Source of the DNA: an uncultured Collinsella sp.
Lineage (GTDB): Bacteria; Actinomycetota; Coriobacteriia; Coriobacteriales; Coriobacteriaceae
DNA: 5,708 nt
Assembly (NCBI GenBank): GCA_900545165.1
Contig: UQYA01000103.1
Coordinates: forward strand, 1-5,708
Direction of reading: 5' to 3'
Shown here: positions 1 through 4,274 of the stretch, one piece after another
Layout of the letters: each line of letters begins with the position of its first letter
Numbering within the stretch: the stretch's first letter is position 1
The notes under the pieces: generated by a model
Told to the model about the DNA's origin: nothing
Seen by the model: only the letters and a program-made list of their open reading frames with translations
Databases searched by the model: none
Program-made: the position numbers and the translations under genes

Positions 1-25
1 GTCCTGCTCCTTCGGAGCCGCGGAC
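1..25. repeat. Hairpin at window edge
   Basis: Outer stem GTCC (1-4) pairs with GGAC (22-25), and inner stem GCTCC (6-10) pairs with GGAGC (14-18) around the triloop TTC. The two stems are separated by one base on the left and three on the right. Read on the minus strand, this is the same layout (outer stem, 3-base spacer, 5-bp inner stem, 3-base loop, 1-base bulge) as the two hairpins at 171-270. There is no T-tract after it, so it does not look like a simple terminator. The outer stem may continue to the left beyond the window. Confidence 0.45.
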
Positions 26-170
26 AAGGCGCCACACTGGTCTGCGGAGTGTTCTGAAAACTAAGCCCGGCCTCCGCCTGTGGTGACTTGGCTGCGCGCG
101 GCCTGCGATGGGGTCGTTGTTGATTGGGGCCGCTGGGCTGATGGGGGGGCACGTGGCTGTTGCGGGCCCT

Positions 171-218
171 AGTCCCGGCGGCGGCTCCGGCGCTTCGCGC
201 CTGCCGCCTTGGAGGACT
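171..218. repeat. GC-rich hairpin repeat, copy 1
   Basis: GGCGGC (180-185) pairs with GCCGCC (203-208), and GGCGC (189-193) pairs with GCGCC (197-201) around the loop TTC. There is a 3-base spacer on the left and a 1-base spacer on the right. An outer stem AGTCC (171-175) with GGACT (214-218) can close it. Bases 197-226 match 249-278 at 24 of 30 positions, so this is one of two tandem copies offset by 52 bases. No T-tract follows. Confidence 0.6.
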
Positions 219-231
219 GTGGGGCGCGGCC

Positions 232-270
232 GGCAGCTGCGGCGCGTTGCGCCTGCTGCCTGCGGGGACT
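232..270. repeat. GC-rich hairpin repeat, copy 2
   Basis: GGCAGC (232-237) pairs with GCTGCC (255-260), and GGCGC (241-245) pairs with GCGCC (249-253) around the loop GTT, with the same 3-base and 1-base spacers as copy 1. Relative to copy 1, a G-C pair in the outer stem has become an A-T pair, with both partners changed, so pairing is kept. The trailing GGACT (266-270) is also kept, but its pairing partner on the left is not. Bases 75-88 (GCCTGTGGTGACTT) resemble 258-271 at 12 of 14 positions and may be a degenerate further copy. Confidence 0.6.
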
Positions 271-287
271 TTGGGGTGGGGCCGAAT

Positions 288-469
288 CGAAGGTGAATGG
301 TTTTCTGAGAAGTGAACGACCTATTTTGGACCCTTGAGGCATCGGCATATTTTGGCCGCCATTTCCTGCGGTTTTATCGCATGAATCCTGCTGTTTTGCA
401 GTCAAAAAATGTGGATGCTTCGGGGCCCTAGTTTTACTCGTTCACTTCTCGGAAAACCATTCACCTTCG
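288..469 (+). repeat. Long imperfect inverted repeat, possible structured RNA or palindromic element
   Basis: The left arm 288-319 and right arm 438-469 are reverse complements over 32 positions with one exception, T306 opposite G451, which is a G-U pair in plus-strand RNA. Inside, 328-343 pairs with 414-428 through 12 Watson-Crick pairs, two further G-U pairs (334/422, 338/419), one mismatch and one bulge; CTA 321-323 can pair with TAG 429-431. The apical part (344-413) holds a small CTGC/GCAG hairpin (388-401) and a repeated TCCTGCNGTTTT (364-375, 386-397). The right arm is followed at once by TTTTT (470-474), as in an intrinsic terminator. No target-site duplication or transposase is visible. 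It could be a non-coding RNA, a long terminator-like structure or a MITE-like palindrome; strand is inferred from the wobble pairs. Confidence 0.7.
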
Positions 470-519
470 TTTTTGCTGGACATCGTTTTGGGCGTTGCGA
501 CTCGGTATCGGTCGATATT

Positions 520-539
520 GAGAGGGAAAACGCCCTCTC
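520..539. other. Perfect 7-bp hairpin
   Basis: GAGAGGG (520-526) pairs with CCCTCTC (533-539) around the 6-base loop AAAACG. It lies about 90 bases upstream of the alkyltransferase gene and is immediately followed by the next hairpin (543-580). There is no T-tract. It may belong to the same structured element as 288-469 or to the leader of the downstream gene. Confidence 0.5.
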
Positions 540-542
540 TTG

Positions 543-580
543 GACAATCGAGCCCGCCCAGACGTATCTGCGGGGTTGTC
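543..580. other. Interrupted hairpin upstream of the alkyltransferase gene
   Basis: Three nested stems are visible: GACAA (543-547) with TTGTC (576-580), CCCG (553-556) with CGGG (571-574), and CAGA (559-562) with TCTG (567-570), capped by CGTA. Together they make 13 base pairs interrupted by short unpaired stretches. A TATTAT box at 595-600 lies just downstream and could be a -10 element for the alkyltransferase gene, but no well-spaced -35 is evident. Confidence 0.45.
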
Positions 581-613
581 TGCACAATTCGCGGTATTAT
601 GTTGCGGAGTTTT

Positions 614-621
614 GAAAGGAG
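614..621 (+). promoter_or_regulatory. Ribosome binding site that fixes the GTG start at 628
   Basis: GAAAGGAG is a strong Shine-Dalgarno sequence ending 6 bases before GTG at 628. It supports the non-ATG start; the next internal Met codons lie well inside the conserved domain. Confidence 0.75.
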
Positions 622-627
622 CCGCTG

Positions 628-1206
628 GTGGTCACGACGACGTTTGCTTCGCCTTTGGGCGAAATCCTGCTTGCCGCTGATGGCCGCGGTTTGACGGGGC
701 TTTGGTTTGAGGGGCAGGAGCACTTTGGCTCCACGCTTCTCAAAGAAGATCCCGAACATGTTGAAGGCGCCGATGCGGTTTCTGGTACCGGTGGGATGTC
801 TTCGGTGAGTCCGGCAAATGGCGCGGCTTCTTCGGTGCTTGAGCGTTCTTGGGCTTGGCTGAATGCTTATTTTGCGGGGCAGGAGCCTCGGTTTACGCCG
901 CCGTTGCATATGATTGGCACGGCGTTTCAGCGTGAGGTTTGGTTTGAGCTGCTTTCTATCCCGCGTGGCGAGGTCGCTACGTATGGTGAGATCGCCCAGC
1001 GTGTTGCGGCTCGACATCGTGTACCGGGAAACGAAGCACCTGTTGTGTCTCCCCGTGCCGTGGGGGCCGCGGTCGCGCGGAATCCTATTTCGATCATTGT
1101 GCCGTGCCATCGCGTGGTTGCCGCCGACGGCTCGCTTAACGGATATGCCGGCGGGCTTGATCGCAAGGAGTGGTTGCTTCGGCTTGAGGGCGCGTGCGAG
1201 GAATAA
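628..1206 (+). CDS. ogt: Methylated-DNA--[protein]-cysteine S-methyltransferase (Ogt/MGMT family)
   Basis: This is a cytoplasmic suicide DNA-repair protein of 192 residues. The family removes alkyl groups from O6 of guanine (and O4 of thymine) by moving them irreversibly to its own cysteine. The hallmark IVPCHRVV is present, with the acceptor Cys at residue 160, followed by the usual NGYAGGLDRKEWLL region. Before it come the helix-turn-helix part (FQREVW...YGEIA, about 99-122) and RAVGAAVARNP (about 142-152), which carries the conserved Arg and the Asn hinge. The N-terminal part has the expected SPLGEILLAA strand. Two extra stretches stand out: a Gly/Ser/Ala-rich insert at about residues 40-70, and RVPGNEAPVVS just before the Arg-containing helix. 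There is no Ada activator domain, so it is a stand-alone repair enzyme. The GTG start is set by the ribosome binding site 6 bases upstream. The gene appears monocistronic. The family assignment is very secure; the exact name ogt rather than another MGMT symbol is less so. Confidence 0.95.
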   Translation: MVTTTFASPLGEILLAADGRGLTGLWFEGQEHFGSTLLKEDPEHVEGADAVSGTGGMSSVSPANGAASSVLERSWAWLNAYFAGQEPRFTPPLHMIGTAFQREVWFELLSIPRGEVATYGEIAQRVAARHRVPGNEAPVVSPRAVGAAVARNPISIIVPCHRVVAADGSLNGYAGGLDRKEWLLRLEGACEE

Positions 1207-1233
1207 CGTTCGAGCACTTTGCATAGCCAAGAC

Positions 1234-1267
1234 GCCCTGAAAGAACGAGTCGCCGTCCTTTCAGGGC
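1234..1267 (+). terminator. Hairpin after the alkyltransferase gene, probable terminator without a T-tract
   Basis: A perfect 10-bp stem joins GCCCTGAAAG (1234-1243) and CTTTCAGGGC (1258-1267). The 14-base loop can form a further ACG/CGT pairing (1245-1247, 1254-1256). It starts 27 bases after the stop codon, a usual place for a terminator. No run of T follows on either strand, so it may be a non-canonical terminator or a 3' stability hairpin. Confidence 0.5.
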
Positions 1268-1287
1268 CGGCATGCGTCCAAGCGCTC

Positions 1288-1390
1288 GGCATATGTGCCT
1301 TAAGTTTGGCTAAGCCATATCCTGCGTATTTGAAAACGCGCAGGTCGAGCAGCTAAGGCTGCACTAAGGCGGCTGACGGTGCGCTATTAT
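1288..1390 (+). promoter_or_regulatory. Putative promoter and response-regulator operator
   Basis: A direct repeat CTAAGGC occurs at 1353-1359 and 1364-1370, spaced 11 bases apart, the spacing that OmpR-family regulators usually bind. A TATTAT box at 1385-1390 sits 14 bases after the second copy, so the repeat would occupy the -35 position of a regulator-dependent promoter; no good consensus -35 is seen. A shorter CTAAG within the palindrome GGCTAAGCC (1308-1316) lies 43 bases upstream, about four helical turns. Hairpins GCAGC/GCTGC (1349-1362) and CCTGCG/CGCAGG (1321-1344) overlap the region, as does a loose inverted repeat ATATG...CATAT (1291-1320). Autoregulation by the adjacent regulator is an inference. 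Confidence 0.4.
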
Positions 1391-1434
1391 CGGCAGTATC
1401 GAAATCTGTATAGCCGTGCGCCAAAGGAACAACT

Positions 1435-2124
1435 ATGAAGCTGATGCTTGCCGAGGACGAACCCGGCCTCTCCCGCGCCCTTACCGCGATTCTTCAACAT
1501 AGCGACTACGAGGTCGACACCGCGCTCGACGGCCTGACGGCACTCGAATATCTACTCGCCAACGACTATGACGCCGCAATCCTGGACATCATGATGCCCG
1601 GCATGGACGGTATCGAGGTTCTCAAGCGCACGCGTGAGGCCGGCAAACGCCTGCCCATCATCATGCTCACGGCAAAAAGCGAGGTGTCCGATAAGGTCGA
1701 GGGCCTGGATGCCGGTGCCAACGATTACCTGACCAAGCCGTTTGCCGCCAAGGAACTGCTCGCACGCATTCGTGCCATGACGCGCGCTGCCACGGCGATT
1801 GACGCTACGACGCTCAGCGTGGGCAACGTGCGCCTCGATACGGCATCTTGCACACTCGTTGGGCCTTTGGGCGAGGAGCATCTGGCTAATCGTGAGTTTC
1901 AGCTTATGGAGCTCTTTATGCGCAACGCCGGCACGCGTATGCCTACCGAGCGTCTGATGCTCGGGGTTTGGGGTGAGGACGCGCCCGAAGGCGCCAACGT
2001 GGTGTGGGTCTATATCTCGTACCTGCGCAAAAAGCTGACGGCGCTTGGTGCCAACGTTGCCATTCGCGCGTCGCGCAACCAGGGCTATTCGCTCGAGGTT
2101 GTCGAGGAAGGCGAGCGGGCGTGA
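1435..2124 (+). CDS. OmpR/PhoB-family two-component response regulator
   Basis: This is a cytoplasmic transcription factor of 229 residues, a normal length for the family. The receiver domain spans about residues 1-115. It has the acidic pocket (AEDE, 6-9), phospho-acceptor Asp51 in LDIMMPGMDG, the conserved Thr79 in MLTA and Lys101 in LTKPF, so phosphorylation should be normal. The C-terminal winged-helix DNA-binding domain (about 125-225) includes REFQLMELF, the recognition-helix region ending YISYLRKKL, and a hairpin wing ending RNQGYSLE, where the family more often has RGxGY. An AAGGA ribosome binding site (1424-1428) lies 6 bases before ATG. Its stop codon overlaps the start of the histidine kinase gene as GTGA, showing co-transcription and translational coupling. 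Its targets probably include its own operon and possibly the ABC transporter genes downstream; that is inference from context. The subfamily cannot be named from sequence alone. Confidence 0.95.
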   Translation: MKLMLAEDEPGLSRALTAILQHSDYEVDTALDGLTALEYLLANDYDAAILDIMMPGMDGIEVLKRTREAGKRLPIIMLTAKSEVSDKVEGLDAGANDYLTKPFAAKELLARIRAMTRAATAIDATTLSVGNVRLDTASCTLVGPLGEEHLANREFQLMELFMRNAGTRMPTERLMLGVWGEDAPEGANVVWVYISYLRKKLTALGANVAIRASRNQGYSLEVVEEGERA

Positions 2125-3482
2125 GCGTACGCGCGTGGTGCAAACGCATGACGGAGCGGTTTCACGCCGCCTCGAGTAGCACGGGGCGGGCAAATTCTGT
2201 TGACGCATTGGGCCGCCGCCTGCGTCGCAAGTTCATCCTCGTTGCCATGGGCGCCGTGACCGTGGTACTCACGCTCATCATCGCCGGCATCAACGTCGTC
2301 AACTACTCGCATGTCTGCAAGATGGCCGATGCTCGCCTGGACTATATCCTGGCGGGCAAGGACGGTTTCGATTGGGGGGACGAGCCTAAAGACGATCCCG
2401 CTAATGGCAAGGATGCCGGCGATAGCCAAGCGGGCGTTCGCATCAGGCACTTCGAAGGCATGACGGCGGAGTCTCCCTTCGACACGCGCTACTTTACGGT
2501 ATCGATTGCCGGTGGGCAGGTGACCGATGTCAACACGGCCCGCATTGCCGCGGTGGGCGCCAAGCGTGCTGCACGCATCGCGGCAGGACTATATTCCAAA
2601 GGTTGGACCTCGGGCTTTTCTGGTAACTACCGCTATACGGTTACGGTTCAGGGCGACGAGACCACCTATGTGTTCGTGGACTGCTCGCGTGAGCTTGCAA
2701 GCTTTCATTCGTTTTTGAGCGCGAGCGTGGCGATCAGTTGCATTGGCTGGCTGGCGGTGCTGGCAATTGTGACGGGTGCCTCGGGCGCGGTGATTCGACC
2801 GATGGTCGAGAGCTACAGCAAGCAAAAGCGCTTTATTACCGATGCAAGCCACGAGATCAAGACGCCGTTGGCCGTGATCGACGCCGCTAACGAGGTACAG
2901 GAAATTGAGAGCGGCGAGAGCGAGTGGACGCAGAGCATTCACGAGCAGGTCGCGCGACTGACGGCGCTGACGGAGCGTCTGGTGTTCCTGGCGCGTATGG
3001 ACGAGGGTTCGGCCGGCTTTACCATGACATCGATCGATCTTTCGGAGGCCGTGGACAAGGCGGCGGCGCCGTTTGAATCGGTGGCGGTTTCGCGCGGAAA
3101 GCGGCTGTCGACGTCGATCGCGAGCGGTGTGCGGGTCCATGCCGATGCCGCGGCGGTGGCGCAGGTTGTTGAGCTGCTGCTGGACAACGCCACGCGCTAT
3201 GCGAGCGAGGATAGCGTGATCGAGCTAAGCCTGCGTGCCGTTTCATGCGGTGCAGGCAAAGGTTCGGCCGAACTTGTCGTATCGAATGCCGTGGACGAGC
3301 TACCCGAAGGCGACTTGGATCGATTGTTCGACCGCTTCTACCGTGCAGACGTATCGCGCAGCTCCAAGACGGGCGGCTCGGGCGTGGGCCTATCCGTGGT
3401 GCGTGCCATCGCCGAAGCCCATGGCGGCTCCGCTACCGTATTTGGCCACGATCGTCAGATCACCTTCACTGTCCGCCTCTAA
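2121..3482 (+). CDS. Membrane sensor histidine kinase
   Basis: This is the partner kinase of the preceding regulator, 453 residues if it starts at GTG 2121, which overlaps the regulator's stop codon by 4 bases and has GAGGAAGG (2104-2111) 9 bases upstream. The frame stays open further upstream inside the regulator gene, but that part is only its shadow; ATG 2148 is the other possible start. A basic cytoplasmic N-terminus is followed by transmembrane segment 1 (about 38-62), an extracytoplasmic sensor region of about 135 residues with an acidic Asp/Gly-rich patch, and transmembrane segment 2 (about 200-225). There is no evident HAMP domain; the dimerisation helix follows directly. The H-box ITDASHEIKTPLA has phospho-accepting His244. 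The ATP domain has the N-box LLLDNATRYA (Asn356), F-box LFDRFYRAD (402-410) and G2 box GGSGVGLS (418-425). The G1 box is degenerate: where DxGxG is expected there is SNAVDELPEG (about 388-397). The signal is unknown. Confidence 0.93.
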   Translation: MSVRAWCKRMTERFHAASSSTGRANSVDALGRRLRRKFILVAMGAVTVVLTLIIAGINVVNYSHVCKMADARLDYILAGKDGFDWGDEPKDDPANGKDAGDSQAGVRIRHFEGMTAESPFDTRYFTVSIAGGQVTDVNTARIAAVGAKRAARIAAGLYSKGWTSGFSGNYRYTVTVQGDETTYVFVDCSRELASFHSFLSASVAISCIGWLAVLAIVTGASGAVIRPMVESYSKQKRFITDASHEIKTPLAVIDAANEVQEIESGESEWTQSIHEQVARLTALTERLVFLARMDEGSAGFTMTSIDLSEAVDKAAAPFESVAVSRGKRLSTSIASGVRVHADAAAVAQVVELLLDNATRYASEDSVIELSLRAVSCGAGKGSAELVVSNAVDELPEGDLDRLFDRFYRADVSRSSKTGGSGVGLSVVRAIAEAHGGSATVFGHDRQITFTVRL

Positions 3483-3567
3483 AACCTACCAAAATAAACC
3501 TGTCCCTTTTTGGTCGGTGCGAAATGGGTAATACTAAGGAGTTATCCGACCAGATGGGAATTAATCG
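3483..3567 (+). promoter_or_regulatory. Gap between kinase and transporter genes with an inverted repeat
   Basis: GGTCGG (3512-3517) pairs with CCGACC (3546-3551), and within the loop GTAA (3528-3531) can pair with TTAT (3542-3545, one G-U). A strong AAGGAG (3536-3541) sits in the apical loop, 26 bases before the ATPase start and so too far away to serve it directly. It overlaps ACTAAGG (3533-3539), also found in the operator repeat upstream of the regulator gene. A TAATAC at 3529-3534 could be a weak -10 element, but no properly spaced -35 is seen. An operator, internal promoter or RNA control element is possible. Confidence 0.35.
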
Positions 3568-4269
3568 ATGGCTTATATCGAATTCAAAGACGTCATCAAG
3601 GCGTACGGCGAGGGCGATGCCCGCATTCACGCGCTCGACGGCGCGAGCTTTACCGTTGAGCGCGGTGAGCTCGCCATTATCCTGGGCGCCTCGGGTGCCG
3701 GCAAGACCACGGCGCTCAACATCCTGGGCGGCATGGATACGGTAACCTCCGGCACCGTGACGGTGGACGGGCGCGACGTGAGCTCCGCCAACGAGGCGCA
3801 GCTCGTGGAATACCGCCGTGCCGACGTCGGCTTTGTCTTCCAGTTCTACAATCTGGTCCCCAACCTGACGGCGCTCGAAAATGTCGAGCTTGCGGCGCAG
3901 ATTTGCCCCGATTCGCTCGATGCCGAGCAAACGCTTTGCCAGGTTGGCCTGGGTGAGCGCCTCGCCAACTTTCCGGCGCAGCTTTCGGGCGGCGAGCAGC
4001 AGCGTGTGTCCATTGCCCGCGCACTGGCCAAGAACCCCAAGCTGCTTTTGTGCGACGAGCCCACGGGCGCACTCGACTACAAAACCGGTAAGCAGATTTT
4101 GCAGTTGCTGCAGGACACCTGCCGCAAGCAGGGCATCACGGTCATCATCATCACCCACAACTCCGCGCTGGCGCCCATGGCAGATCGCCTGATCCGCTTT
4201 AAGAGCGGCCGCGTGGAAAGCGAGACGGTCCAGCAAAATCCCGTGCCTATCGAGACGATCGAGTGGTAG
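3568..4269 (+). CDS. ABC transporter ATP-binding protein (MacB/LolD-type)
   Basis: This is a 233-residue nucleotide-binding subunit that hydrolyses ATP on the cytoplasmic face to drive the adjacent permease. All key motifs are intact: Walker A GASGAGKTT (40-48), Q-loop Gln92 in VFQFYNLVPNLT, signature LSGGEQQR (139-146), Walker B LLLCDE (159-164) with catalytic Glu164, D-loop region GALD (167-170), and H-loop His197 in IITHN. The FQFYNLVPNLTALENVELA stretch is typical of ATPases that pair with FtsX/MacB-like permeases (mechanotransmission or export type) rather than classical importers. An in-frame stop at 3562-3564 rules out any earlier start, so ATG 3568 is the first possible one; its ribosome binding site is only a weak GGGAA 7 bases upstream. 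The permease gene begins 5 bases after its stop. The substrate is unknown; lipoprotein, peptide or envelope functions are known for the family, but none can be assigned here. Confidence 0.95.
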   Translation: MAYIEFKDVIKAYGEGDARIHALDGASFTVERGELAIILGASGAGKTTALNILGGMDTVTSGTVTVDGRDVSSANEAQLVEYRRADVGFVFQFYNLVPNLTALENVELAAQICPDSLDAEQTLCQVGLGERLANFPAQLSGGEQQRVSIARALAKNPKLLLCDEPTGALDYKTGKQILQLLQDTCRKQGITVIIITHNSALAPMADRLIRFKSGRVESETVQQNPVPIETIEW

Positions 4270-4274
4270 CGCCC

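Larger units (their letters stand above)
1..627. other. Structured intergenic region with no supported gene
   Basis: I find no convincing gene here. Open frames exist on both strands, but they have low-complexity Arg/Gly/Ala/Pro content in the GC-rich part, lack ribosome binding sites, and follow the repeats rather than any recognisable protein. Composition changes sharply: bases 1-285 are extremely GC-rich with many G runs, while 286-610 are more AT-balanced. The region contains several hairpins (listed separately) and a long inverted repeat. The decamer GGGCCCTAGT occurs in both halves (164-173 and 423-432). The left edge is cut by the window, so the first hairpin may belong to something upstream. 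A structured RNA, a palindromic repeat element or the remains of a mobile element are all possible; I cannot choose between them from sequence alone. Confidence 0.6.

Noticed and set aside
1..287. Considered as the end of a known RNA gene (RNase P RNA, tmRNA, tRNA) because of the dense hairpins
   Set aside because: I could not find the conserved sequence signatures of these RNAs, such as a tRNA T-loop or a CCA-bearing acceptor end.
108..405. Open frames on both strands in the GC-rich leader (108-296 plus, 169-405 minus)
   Set aside because: Products are low-complexity Gly/Ala/Pro/Arg sequences lying on the hairpin repeats, with no Shine-Dalgarno sequence and no known motif.
288..469. Considered as a CRISPR array or an insertion sequence
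   Set aside because: There are only two arms in inverted orientation, no regularly spaced direct repeats, no transposase and no visible target-site duplication.
409..615. 68-codon open frame on the plus strand just before the alkyltransferase gene
   Set aside because: No ribosome binding site precedes it, and it reads through the right inverted-repeat arm and both small hairpins. The left arm, read on the minus strand, yields nearly the same peptide (SLLxKPFTF), so the similarity comes from the repeat.
442..1230. 262-codon open frame on the minus strand
   Set aside because: It runs antisense to the clearly recognisable alkyltransferase gene and through the right arm of the inverted repeat. 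The product is Arg-rich without recognisable motifs and there is no ribosome binding site.
3524..3745. Plus-strand frame starting at ATG 3524 or 3554, near the strong AAGGAG
   Set aside because: It reads out of frame into the ATPase gene and its peptide has no recognisable features. The spacing from AAGGAG to ATG 3554 is 12 bases, longer than usual.
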